A stretch of 32,768 nucleotides of DNA from Gemmatimonadales bacterium (GTDB taxonomy: Bacteria; Gemmatimonadota; Gemmatimonadetes; Gemmatimonadales; GWC2-71-9): the NCBI GenBank assembly GCA_030601605.1, contig JAUVTI010000004.1, positions 1 through 32,768 of the forward strand. Direction: 5' to 3'. Each line of letters opens with the position of its first letter. Position 1 is the stretch's first letter. Below the pieces are notes generated by a model, which saw nothing but the letters and a program-made list of their open reading frames with translations, did no database searches and was not told the origin of the DNA. Shown here piece by piece: positions 1-7,968 of this stretch. The position numbers and the translations under genes were made by a program.

Positions 1-2355
1 GTACTGCATGGCGGCGTCGTACATGGAGGTCTGCTCGCCCGTCGGGAGATACTCCGTCCAGTTACCCTCCTTGCCCTCCACGAGCTTGTTCTTGATGCGG
101 ATGTTCCCGAACGTGCCGCGCATCATGATCTCGTGGTTGCCGCGGCGGGACCCGAACGTGTTGAACTCCACGGGCTTCACGCCGTGGCCGGTCAGCCACC
201 GCGCGGCCGGACTGTCCTTCGGGATCGCGCCCGCCGGCGAGATGTGATCGGTGGTGACAGAGTCGCCGAGCCACGCCAGCAGGCGGGCGTCCTCGATGTC
301 TCCCCTCGGGGCGGGCCGGGCGCCCATTCCCTCGAAGAACGGCGGGTTGGCGATGTAGGTGGATTCCGGATCCCAGGTGTAACGCCCGGTGCCCTTGGGT
401 ACCGGCAGCGCCTGCCACACCTCGTCGCCGTCGAACACCCCGGCGTACTCGCGCTCGAACATCCCGGGCTCTAGTGAAGCCGTAACGGCGTCCTTCACTT
501 CCTGCGGGCCGGGCCAGATGTCCTCGAGGTAGACGGGCTGACCGTCGGCTCCGGTCCCCAGCGGCTCCGTGGCCAGGTCGATGTCCACGCGGCCCGTGAT
601 GGCGAACGCCACGACCATCATGGGAGAGGCGAGATAGCTCGCCCGGACCAACGGGTGCACTCGCGCCTCGAAGTTGCGGTTGCCCGACAGTACCGACGCG
701 CACACGAGGTCGTGGTCGCTGATGGCCCGCGCGATGGGTTCCGCGAGCGGCCCGCTGTTGCCGATGCAGGTCGTGCAGCCGTACCCCACCAGGTGGAAGC
801 CCAGGGCCTCGAGGTCCCCGAGTACACCGGCCTGCCGCAGGTAGTCTGTGACGACCTTGGAGCCCGGTGCGAGGCTCGTCTTGACCCAGGGCTGCCGCCC
901 GAGTCCCTTCGCCACCGCGTTCCGGGCCACCAGTCCCGCCCCGATCATCACGGAGGGGTTCGACGTGTTGGTGCAGCTCGTGATGGCGGCAATCACGACC
1001 GATCCGTCACGCAGGTCGAACCGGCTGCCCTCGTGCTCGATATCGCAGGCCTCTGCGACGTGGAGCGCAACCGCCTCGGCCGGAGATTGCCCTCCATCAC
1101 CGCTCCAGCGGTCGCCGTCCTTCTCCGGCACCTCGCGCTTGGCGCCTGTTGGGACGAGGTTCGGCAGAACCTGCAGGAAGGACTCCTTGAGATCACGCAG
1201 CGCCACCCGGTCCTGCGGCCGCCGCGGGCCCGCGAGGGAAGGCTCCACCGTCCCCAGGTCGAGCTCCAGTACCGCCGAGTACTCCGGATCGGGAGTGCTC
1301 TCGGTGTGGAACAGCTGCTGCTCCTTGCAGTAGCGCTCCACGCGCTCCACCAATGCCTTGGGCCTGCCTGTGCGCTCGAGGTACACCAGGGTCTCCCGGT
1401 CCACCGGGAAGAACCCGATCGTTGCGCCGTACTCGGGTGACATGTTCGCGAGTGTCGCACGGTCGGCGAGGCCGAGGTTGGGCAGGCCGGGGCCGAAATA
1501 CTCCACGAACCGGCCCACGACGCCGAACTTGCGGAGCATCTGCGTGGCCGTGAGCACGAGGTCCGTCGCGGTGGCACCCTCCGGCAGCTGGCCGGTGAGC
1601 TTCATCCCCACCACCTCGGGCAGCTGCATGAAGTAAGGCTGCCCCAGCAACCCGGCCCCGGCCTCGATGCCGCCAACGCCCCAGCCGACGACGCCGAGTC
1701 CGTTGATCATCGTCGTATGCGAATCGGTTCCCACCAGCGTATCCGGGAACGCTACCAGTTCGCCGTCCTGTGGCACGGCGCGCACCACGCTGGCCAGGTA
1801 CTCGAGGTTCACCTGGTGCACGATGCCGGTGCCCGGCGGCACGACGCGGAAGTTGCGGAACGCCTGCTGCGCCCACTTGAGCAGGCGGTAGCGCTCGCTG
1901 TTCCGCTCCATCTCGCGCGCGACGTTCAGTTGGAATGCAGTGGGCGAGCCGAAGAAATCCACCTGCACCGAGTGGTCGATCACCAGATCGGTCTGCACGA
2001 GCGGGTTGATCTGGTCCGCGTCGCCTCCCAGGGCGACGATTGCGTCGCGCATCGCCGCGAGATCCACCACGGCCGGCACTCCGGTGAAATCCTGCAGCAC
2101 CACACGGCCCGGCATGAACGGCACCTCGAGGCTGCGATCGGGCTCGGGCCGCCAGTTCGCGACCGCGGCGACGTGGTCTTCCGTCACGATCCCGTTGCCG
2201 GCGTGGCGCAGCACGTTCTCCAGCAGGATCCGAATCGAGAACGGGAGCCTGTCCAGGTCCGCCAGGCCCGCACGGGCCAGCGCGTCCAGCCGGTACAGTG
2301 CGACCTTCCCCTCGGAAAGCGTGAGAACGGATCGGGAGTCGAAGGGATTTGCCAT
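1..2355 (-). CDS. acnA: Aconitate hydratase A (aconitase), 3' end beyond window
   Basis: Interconverts citrate and isocitrate in the TCA cycle with a [4Fe-4S] cluster, in the cytoplasm. The 785 visible residues begin MANPFDSRS and follow the AcnA/IRP type, with an early segment RLPFSIRILLENVLRH. The three cluster cysteines are C461 (TSCTNTSNPSVM) and C527/C530 (YGCTTCIGN). The 66-residue and 3-residue spacings are those of E. coli AcnA (C435, C501, C504). The fourth-domain segment TFGSRRGNHEIMMRGTFGNIR is present. The family is about 890-910 residues, so roughly 110-120 C-terminal residues lie past position 1. The ATG at 2355 has no clear Shine-Dalgarno. An AGAATA on the plus strand at 2398-2403 reads TATTCT on the coding strand and is a weak -10 candidate. 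A hairpin at 2447-2482 separates it from the upstream small gene, so it probably has its own promoter. Confidence 0.97.
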   Translation of the reverse strand, partial: MANPFDSRSVLTLSEGKVALYRLDALARAGLADLDRLPFSIRILLENVLRHAGNGIVTEDHVAAVANWRPEPDRSLEVPFMPGRVVLQDFTGVPAVVDLAAMRDAIVALGGDADQINPLVQTDLVIDHSVQVDFFGSPTAFQLNVAREMERNSERYRLLKWAQQAFRNFRVVPPGTGIVHQVNLEYLASVVRAVPQDGELVAFPDTLVGTDSHTTMINGLGVVGWGVGGIEAGAGLLGQPYFMQLPEVVGMKLTGQLPEGATATDLVLTATQMLRKFGVVGRFVEYFGPGLPNLGLADRATLANMSPEYGATIGFFPVDRETLVYLERTGRPKALVERVERYCKEQQLFHTESTPDPEYSAVLELDLGTVEPSLAGPRRPQDRVALRDLKESFLQVLPNLVPTGAKREVPEKDGDRWSGDGGQSPAEAVALHVAEACDIEHEGSRFDLRDGSVVIAAITSCTNTSNPSVMIGAGLVARNAVAKGLGRQPWVKTSLAPGSKVVTDYLRQAGVLGDLEALGFHLVGYGCTTCIGNSGPLAEPIARAISDHDLVCASVLSGNRNFEARVHPLVRASYLASPMMVVAFAITGRVDIDLATEPLGTGADGQPVYLEDIWPGPQEVKDAVTASLEPGMFEREYAGVFDGDEVWQALPVPKGTGRYTWDPESTYIANPPFFEGMGARPAPRGDIEDARLLAWLGDSVTTDHISPAGAIPKDSPAARWLTGHGVKPVEFNTFGSRRGNHEIMMRGTFGNIRIKNKLVEGKEGNWTEYLPTGEQTSMYDAAMQY

Positions 2356-2446
2356 AATCGGAATCAGGTTTGGGTTAGCGCGTTCGGTGGCAGTTGAAGA
2401 ATAACACCAGGGCGTCTGGGGCGAGGCCGGTCGAGGCGAGAAAGAG

Positions 2447-2482
2447 GCGGCCTCCTTCTCGGAAAACCGATCTGGAGGCCGC
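2447..2482 (-). terminator. Hairpin terminator downstream of small Cys-rich gene
   Basis: A perfect 9-bp inverted repeat, GCGGCCTCC at 2447-2455 and GGAGGCCGC at 2474-2482. The loop itself holds a second TCGG/CCGA stem capped by four bases. On the minus strand it lies 18 nt past the stop of the 106-residue gene and is followed by a pyrimidine-rich CTCTTTCTC run. It would end that transcript before aconitase. Intrinsic terminator function is inferred from the structure. Confidence 0.6.
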
Positions 2483-2500
2483 GGATTGGGGAGGGTGAGT

Positions 2501-2821
2501 TTACCGTGAATCGGGCCGCTCGGGTGCGCCTCCCGGGTTTCGGTAGGGGCCGGCTCCGAGCGGCGCTGCGCGGTCCACGGGGACGTTCGTTGGGGCGGCG
2601 GCGCCCACCATTCGCCACAGCGGGCAGTCCTCGCGTCGCATGCCGGCGCGTATCAGCGGACAGCTGCTGTCGGGGAGGCGGCAGTGCTCCAGGCAGAATT
2701 GCTGAGCCGCGCCTGCCAACTGTGCCGTGGTGCCCCGCGCCACACGCGTGCCCGCCCAGAAGGACACCAGGGCTATCGCGGCGGCTGCGGCGATCAGCGA
2801 GGCTACGGTGAGCAACTGCAT
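2501..2821 (-). CDS. Small membrane-anchored Cys-rich hypothetical protein
   Basis: A 106-residue protein that I do not recognise. The ATG at 2821 was chosen over upstream in-frame starts because a strong Shine-Dalgarno, GGAGGG, sits 4 nt before it and the resulting N-terminus is a clean hydrophobic segment (residues 2-22, LLTVASLIAAAAAIALVSF), either a membrane anchor or an uncleaved signal. Residues 42-70 contain C43, H46, C47, C54 and C66, with two CPL motifs (C54 and C66), suggesting metal binding or disulfides. The tail from about residue 75 is Pro/Gly/Arg-rich and probably disordered. It is divergent from transketolase and upstream of aconitase but separated from it by a hairpin. The start and coding status are well supported; the function is unknown. 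Confidence 0.65.
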   Translation of the reverse strand: MQLLTVASLIAAAAAIALVSFWAGTRVARGTTAQLAGAAQQFCLEHCRLPDSSCPLIRAGMRREDCPLWRMVGAAAPTNVPVDRAAPLGAGPYRNPGGAPERPDSR

Positions 2822-2947
2822 CGGCCCTCCAGGACAAACCCTTTGGGCAGAGTGGGCCTGCCTGGCTGAAGAGACGGTGAAGGAAGCGTGAACCCGGCAA
2901 CGCGTGTATCTTCTTGCCCAACGCACGCATCAGACGGAGATCCCGCC

Positions 2948-4975
2948 ATGCCCGAGGCCGTTGTGGCGCGTTCCGCCGCCCTCGACCAACTCTGCATCAA
3001 CTCGATACGCGCGCTCACGATGGACGCGGTCCAGCAGGCCAATTCCGGCCACCCCGGGGCGCCGATGGGCTTGGCGCCGCTGTGCTACGTGCTGTGGACG
3101 AAACACCTGCGTCACAACCCGGCGAACCCCGCCTGGCAGGACCGCGATAGATTCGTGCTCTCCTGCGGGCATGCGTCGATGCTGCTCTACAGCCTGCTCC
3201 ACCTGACCGGTTATGACCTCTCGCTCGACGAGATCAGGAACTTCCGGCAGTTGGGCAGCAAGACTCCGGGCCACCCTGAGTACCGCCACACCCCGGGGGT
3301 GGAGACGACCACCGGGCCGCTGGGCCAGGGTGTCGCCAACGCAGTTGGAATGGCGCTCGCCGAGGCCCACCTGGCTCCGCAGTTCAACAGGCCGGAGCAC
3401 GAGATCATCGACCATCGCGTGTACTTCGTCGCCAGCGACGGCGACCTCATGGAGGGGGTTTCGCACGAGGTCGCATCCCTGGCCGGACACCTCGGGCTGG
3501 CCAAGTTGATCGGCTATTACGACGACAACCGCATCACCATCGATGGGGCCACCGACCTCACGTACAGCGACGACGTGGCGCAGCGGTTCGAGGCGTACGG
3601 GTGGCACGTGCTGCGTGTGGACGACGGGAACGATCTCGCTGCCCTGGACTGGGCCACGATCGAGGCGAAGCAGGAGACGAAGCGTCCGTCGCTGATCATC
3701 GTGCGCACCCACATCGCGTACGGGAGTCCCAACAAGCAGGACACCGCCGCGTCCCACGGTGCGCCCTTGGGCGAAGACGAAGTGAAGCTCACCAAACAGA
3801 ACCTCGGATGGCCGAGCGCGGAGCCATTTGTCATCCCGGAAGAGGCGCTGGCCGAGTGGCGGCGCTGCAGCACAGCGGGCGCGGAGTTGGAGGTCAAGTG
3901 GAATCAGGCCTTCAAGCGCTATGCGGCCGCGCACGCGAAGCTCGCCGCCGAGTTGGAGCGGCGGTGGGCGGGCAGGCTTCCGAGTGGTTGGGAGGCGGCG
4001 CTCCCCAGCTTCACTCCGGCCGATGACGCACTCGCGACGCGCGCAGCGTCGGGCATGGTGCTGAATGCGGTGGCGCCCGAGCTGCCGGAGCTGATCGGCG
4101 GCTCCGCGGATCTGGGCCCCTCCAACAACACGATCATCAAGGGCGCTCCAAACCTGGGGCCCGGCTCACTGGACGGCCGCAATATGTACTTCGGCGTGCG
4201 GGAGCACGGGATGGGCGCCGTCATGAACGGGATGGCGCTGCACGGTGGTTTCATACCGTTCGGCGGCACCTTCCTCGTGTTCTCCGACTACATGCGGCCG
4301 CCCATCCGCCTTGCGGCGATGATGGGGCTCAAGGTCGTATACGTGTACACGCACGACTCGATCGGGCTCGGCGAGGACGGTCCCACCCACCAGCCGGTCG
4401 AGATGCTGGCGACGCTGCGCACTGTTCCCAACCTGACAGTCATCCGGCCGGCGGATGCCGCCGAGACGGTGGGAGCGTGGCGGGTCGCGCTGGAGCAGAC
4501 CGGGACGCCCACCGCCCTGGTGCTCACGCGCCAGAAGGTGTCGAACCTCCATCGCAGTGGGCTCGATGCCACCGAGGGAGTGCGGCGCGGGGCGTACGTG
4601 CTCTCTGAAGCGGCGGACGGGAAGCCCCGTCTCATCCTGCTTGCCAGCGGGTCCGAGGTCGAGCTCGCACTCGGCGTGCGAGAGAAGCTCGAAGCGGAGG
4701 GGGTAGCCAGCCGCGTCGTGAGCGTGCCCAGCCTGGAGCTGTTCGCCGCGCAGCCAGCCTCCTACCGAGACGAGGTGCTCCCGCCGGGAGTGAAGGCGAG
4801 GCTGGCCATCGAGGCTGCGCATCCCATATCCTGGTATCGCTGGGTCGGGGACGGTGGAGACGTTCTCGGTATCGGCCGCTTCGGAGCATCCGCGCCCTAC
4901 AAGGAACTGTTCGAGGTCTACGGCTTTACCGTGGACTGGGCATTGGAGCGCGCCCGCGCGCTGCTCGACCGGTGA
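2948..4975 (+). CDS. tkt: Transketolase
   Basis: Thiamine-diphosphate enzyme that moves two-carbon units between pentose-phosphate sugars; cytoplasmic. The product has 675 residues, the usual family length (about 660-690). Visible motifs are GHPGAPMG near residue 35, the TPP/Mg motif SDGDLMEG with D164, and the catalytic glutamate E419 in FGVREHGMG of the pyrimidine-binding domain. The C-terminal domain is complete. The ATG at 2948 is preferred over an in-frame GTG at 2888 because GGAGA lies 7 nt upstream and the protein begins where family members begin (MPEAVVARSAALDQL). A TATCTT at 2907-2912 is a possible -10 box without a good -35. Its stop is 2 nt before the ATG of the isomerase gene, so the two are probably co-translated as a pentose-phosphate operon. 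Confidence 0.97.
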   Translation: MPEAVVARSAALDQLCINSIRALTMDAVQQANSGHPGAPMGLAPLCYVLWTKHLRHNPANPAWQDRDRFVLSCGHASMLLYSLLHLTGYDLSLDEIRNFRQLGSKTPGHPEYRHTPGVETTTGPLGQGVANAVGMALAEAHLAPQFNRPEHEIIDHRVYFVASDGDLMEGVSHEVASLAGHLGLAKLIGYYDDNRITIDGATDLTYSDDVAQRFEAYGWHVLRVDDGNDLAALDWATIEAKQETKRPSLIIVRTHIAYGSPNKQDTAASHGAPLGEDEVKLTKQNLGWPSAEPFVIPEEALAEWRRCSTAGAELEVKWNQAFKRYAAAHAKLAAELERRWAGRLPSGWEAALPSFTPADDALATRAASGMVLNAVAPELPELIGGSADLGPSNNTIIKGAPNLGPGSLDGRNMYFGVREHGMGAVMNGMALHGGFIPFGGTFLVFSDYMRPPIRLAAMMGLKVVYVYTHDSIGLGEDGPTHQPVEMLATLRTVPNLTVIRPADAAETVGAWRVALEQTGTPTALVLTRQKVSNLHRSGLDATEGVRRGAYVLSEAADGKPRLILLASGSEVELALGVREKLEAEGVASRVVSVPSLELFAAQPASYRDEVLPPGVKARLAIEAAHPISWYRWVGDGGDVLGIGRFGASAPYKELFEVYGFTVDWALERARALLDR

Positions 4976-4977
4976 CC

Positions 4978-6543
4978 ATGATTCAGGACCTGCGCGCTGC
5001 CGTCGTGCGCCGTTTGGAGACGATTCGCGGGGCCAGCGTCGTACCGCGCATCTGGGCCAAGGACCCGACCGTCTGGTCCGACGACCCCGAGACTCCCGAG
5101 ATCACGAACAGACTGGGCTGGCTGAAAGTGGGTGGAGAGATGTCGCGCGTGGTGGGCGACCTCGAGGCGTTTGCGAACGAGATACGCCGCGACTTCGACC
5201 GGGTGGTCCTGCTGGGCATGGGCGGTTCGAGCCTCGCCCCCGAGGTTTTCCTGCGCAGCTTCGGCCGGCGGGCCGGCTACCCGAGCTTCCACATGCTCGA
5301 CAGCACCGATCCTCGTGCGATCGCCGCCGTGGAGAATGGCGGGCACCTGGATCGCACGATGTTCATCGTGGCCAGCAAATCGGGAACGACGCTCGAGACG
5401 CTGAGCTTCTATCGCTACTTCTGGAAACAGACCGCCGGATGCGGCTCCCAGTTCGTCGCGATCACGGACGCCGGCACCCCGCTGGAGCGGCTCGCGCAGG
5501 AGCAGGGTTTCCGCCGGATATTCCTGAACCCCGACGACATCGGCGGCCGCTATTCGGCGCTGTCGCTCTTCGGTTTGGTGCCGGCAGCGCTGATGGGAGT
5601 TCCGCTGGAGGTGCTGCTCGGGCGGGCCGAGGCGATGGCGGCCAAGTGCGGCGCGGACGTTCCGCCCGCCCGCAACCCGGGCGCCTGGCTGGGGACCGTC
5701 ATGGCCGAAGCCGCTCTCTCCGGCCGCGACAAGCTGACGTTCGTGCTCTCTCCCGGGATCGCCCCATTCGGGATGTGGGCCGAGCAGCTCGTTGCCGAGA
5801 GCACCGGGAAGGATGGCAAGGGAATCCTTCCCGTGGTCGACCACGTCATGCGGCGGGCGACGGCCTACCCGGCAGACCGGCTCTTCGTCGTGATGGAACT
5901 GCGTGGCGAGGAGGATCCGCGGCGCGAGACCTGGATGGGCCGCCTCGTGAGTGCGGGGCACCCCGTCGTGCGGATCACCCTCGAGGACCAGTACGATCTG
6001 GCGGCCGAGTTTTTCGGCTGGGAGTGCGCGACTGCGGTGGCCGGCGCGGTGCTCGGGGTCAACCCGTTCGATCAGCCGAACGTGGCGGAGAGCAAGCGCA
6101 ACACTCAGCGCATGCTGGCCGACCGGACAGAGCCGGCGGTGTTGCCGCAGCCCAGGCGCCACGACGTTCTCTCGTTCTTCGAGGGCACCCGGGAAGGCGA
6201 CTACGTAGCGGTGCTCGCCTATCTCCCACCGACGACGGAGAACGACGAGCGGCTGAGGACGCTGAGAGTGTGGCTCGGGGACCGGCTCGAGGCCGCGGTC
6301 ACGTCCGGCTACGGACCGCGGTACCTGCACTCCACGGGGCAGTATCACAAGGGTGGCCCGCCCAAGGGGCACTTCATTCAGCTGTACGAGCCGAGCGCGA
6401 CCGATGTTCGCGTGCCGGGCGAGGTCTACACGTTCGGGGAGCTCATCGCGGCGCAGGCGGCAGGCGACCTCCAGGCTTTGACGTCGCGCGGTCGGCCGCT
6501 GATTCGGGTGAGCGACCTCGAGCAGCTCCTGGAGAACGCGTGA
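4978..6543 (+). CDS. pgi: Glucose-6-phosphate isomerase (stand-alone form of the Tal-Pgi C-terminal half)
   Basis: Converts glucose-6-phosphate to fructose-6-phosphate. The 521 residues carry SIS sugar-phosphate-binding folds. LGMGGSSLAPEVF (near residue 80) and the phosphate-binding KSGTTLET are clear. The overall sequence, including DRLFVVMELRG and the ending VYTFGELIAAQAAGDLQAL, resembles the isomerase half of bifunctional transaldolase/glucose-6-phosphate isomerase proteins rather than classical E. coli Pgi. No transaldolase domain precedes it; transketolase does instead. The start is either ATG 4978 or GTG 4972, which overlaps the transketolase stop as GTGA. Neither has a Shine-Dalgarno, as expected for a coupled gene. 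Its own stop overlaps the GTG of rpiA. Confidence 0.9.
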   Translation: MIQDLRAAVVRRLETIRGASVVPRIWAKDPTVWSDDPETPEITNRLGWLKVGGEMSRVVGDLEAFANEIRRDFDRVVLLGMGGSSLAPEVFLRSFGRRAGYPSFHMLDSTDPRAIAAVENGGHLDRTMFIVASKSGTTLETLSFYRYFWKQTAGCGSQFVAITDAGTPLERLAQEQGFRRIFLNPDDIGGRYSALSLFGLVPAALMGVPLEVLLGRAEAMAAKCGADVPPARNPGAWLGTVMAEAALSGRDKLTFVLSPGIAPFGMWAEQLVAESTGKDGKGILPVVDHVMRRATAYPADRLFVVMELRGEEDPRRETWMGRLVSAGHPVVRITLEDQYDLAAEFFGWECATAVAGAVLGVNPFDQPNVAESKRNTQRMLADRTEPAVLPQPRRHDVLSFFEGTREGDYVAVLAYLPPTTENDERLRTLRVWLGDRLEAAVTSGYGPRYLHSTGQYHKGGPPKGHFIQLYEPSATDVRVPGEVYTFGELIAAQAAGDLQALTSRGRPLIRVSDLEQLLENA

Positions 6544-7211
6544 GCACCGACCTCAAGCGCATCGCCGCCGAGAAGGCGGTCGCCCGCGTCGAGTCGGGCA
6601 TGGTGCTCGGTCTCGGGACCGGCTCTACGGCCGCGCTGGCCGTCGAGGCGATCGGGCGGCGTCTCGTCGCCGGTGAGTTGAGCGGCATCGTTGGAATTCC
6701 GACGTCTACGCGCACGCGCGACCAGGCGGAGTCGCTCGGTATTCCGCTCACGACGCTGGAGGATCACCCGGTGGTGGACGTGACCATCGACGGGGCGGAT
6801 CAGGTGGATCCCGAAGGCAACCTCGTCAAGGGGGGCGGTGGAGCGCTGCTGTGGGAGAAGATCGTGGCCGCAGCCACCAGTCTCTACGTCATCGTCGTGG
6901 ACGAGTCGAAACTGGTGCAGCGCCTCGGCAAGGGCTTCCCGGTGCCGGTCGAGGTGATGCCGTTCGGCTGGAAGACGCACCTGCCCGCAATGAGGGAGCT
7001 GGGTGGAGAGCCCGAGCTGCGCTCGACGGATGCCGGCGACCCCTACGTCACGGACGGCGGTCACTACATCATCGACGTGACGTTCCCCGAAGGGCTTGGC
7101 GATCCCGAGCACGCCGATCATGTCTTGCTCCATCGCCCGGGCGTGGTGGAGACCGGTCTCTTCCTCGGCATGGCGCCCGAGGTGATAGTGGGGCGCCCCG
7201 CCGCGACGTGA
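6540..7211 (+). CDS. rpiA: Ribose-5-phosphate isomerase A
   Basis: Interconverts ribose-5-phosphate and ribulose-5-phosphate in the pentose-phosphate pathway. The 223 residues match family length (E. coli 219). The phosphate-binding LGLGTGSTA, the active-site block DGADQVDPEGNLVKGGGGA (both catalytic Asp and the Lys) and the following E of LLWEKI are all present, so it should be active. The start GTG at 6540 overlaps the preceding TGA as GTGA and begins STDLKRIAAEKAV, where the family begins. No Shine-Dalgarno was seen, consistent with coupling to pgi. Its own TGA overlaps the GTG of the SURF1-like gene, so four genes run without a gap. Confidence 0.97.
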   Translation: MSTDLKRIAAEKAVARVESGMVLGLGTGSTAALAVEAIGRRLVAGELSGIVGIPTSTRTRDQAESLGIPLTTLEDHPVVDVTIDGADQVDPEGNLVKGGGGALLWEKIVAAATSLYVIVVDESKLVQRLGKGFPVPVEVMPFGWKTHLPAMRELGGEPELRSTDAGDPYVTDGGHYIIDVTFPEGLGDPEHADHVLLHRPGVVETGLFLGMAPEVIVGRPAAT

Positions 7212-7900
7212 AGCGCTACGCTCCATTAGTGGTCGGGTTGCTGGCCGCGACCCTGTTCGTGCGGCTCGGCGTGTGGCAGCTCGAGCGCCGTAGCGAGAGG
7301 CGGGCGTTCAACGCCGAGCTCCGGGTGCGCAGTGAGGAGCCACCGCTCGACGCGTCACAGATTCCGCATACGAACGAAGCCTCCGATTCACTCCGATTTC
7401 GACGTGCCGCCGCGAGCGGCACGTTTGATTTTGGGAGGCAATTGGTCGTGATGGCGCGCAGCCATCGGGGGAACCCGGGAGTGTACGTGGTTACGCCGCT
7501 CGTTCTGGCCGACTCGACCGCCGTGTTGGTAGAGCGTGGATGGGTTTTCTCGCCCGACGCGAGGACCGTCGAGTTGACTTCCGTGTCCGAGCCCGGCAGC
7601 GCGGACGTGCGCGGCGTGCTGGTCGGGGTCACATCTCTGCCGGCGGTGACCGTGGCGGACTCGACGTGGCCGCGTCACGTGCGGCGCGTCGATCCGGAAA
7701 CGCTCGCGCCGGATTTCCCGTACGCTCTTCGTAGCCTCGTGCTGCGCCGCACCGAACTGCCCGAGCATGCGCCGACGGCGCTTCAAGCGGTTCAGCTGCC
7801 CAAGCTCACCGAGGGCCCCCACCTGTCGTATGCCATCCAGTGGTTCGCTTTCGCATTGATCGCATTGGTGGGGTCTTTCTTGCTGTACCGCCGCTATTGA
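7208..7900 (+). CDS. SURF1 family cytochrome oxidase assembly protein
   Basis: SURF1/Shy1 proteins help insert heme a into subunit I of aa3-type cytochrome c oxidase in the membrane. The 230 residues have the family layout: an N-terminal membrane helix (residues about 5-20, APLVVGLLAATLFVRLGVWQL, with the typical LGxWQLxR ending), a periplasmic domain containing the conserved VLVERGWV-type strand, and a C-terminal helix after the hallmark LSYAIQWFAFALIAL. The start GTG at 7208 overlaps the rpiA stop. Co-transcription with sugar-phosphate genes is not a functional link I can explain. The call suggests aerobic respiration; no oxidase subunits are in the window. Confidence 0.9.
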   Translation: MKRYAPLVVGLLAATLFVRLGVWQLERRSERRAFNAELRVRSEEPPLDASQIPHTNEASDSLRFRRAAASGTFDFGRQLVVMARSHRGNPGVYVVTPLVLADSTAVLVERGWVFSPDARTVELTSVSEPGSADVRGVLVGVTSLPAVTVADSTWPRHVRRVDPETLAPDFPYALRSLVLRRTELPEHAPTALQAVQLPKLTEGPHLSYAIQWFAFALIALVGSFLLYRRY

Positions 7901-7925
7901 CATCACCCGACCGCGGCAACAGACT
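7897..7925 (+). promoter_or_regulatory. Candidate sigma70-type promoter for the aminotransferase-fold gene
   Basis: A perfect -35 TTGACA (7897-7902) overlaps the SURF1 stop codon. CAGACT (7920-7925) follows at 17-bp spacing and matches the -10 consensus at three of six positions. The spacing equals that of the stronger promoter before the TetR gene, whose -10 is TAGACT. The expected transcript start is near 7932, giving a leader of about 37 nt. Confidence 0.4.
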
Positions 7926-7968
7926 CGCGCTAACCTACCGTACGCACACGCCTACCCAGGAGCTCACC

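Noticed and set aside
4918..6372. Minus-strand 484-codon frame opposite the isomerase gene
   Set aside because: A shadow of pgi; no recognisable domain and no ribosome-binding site.
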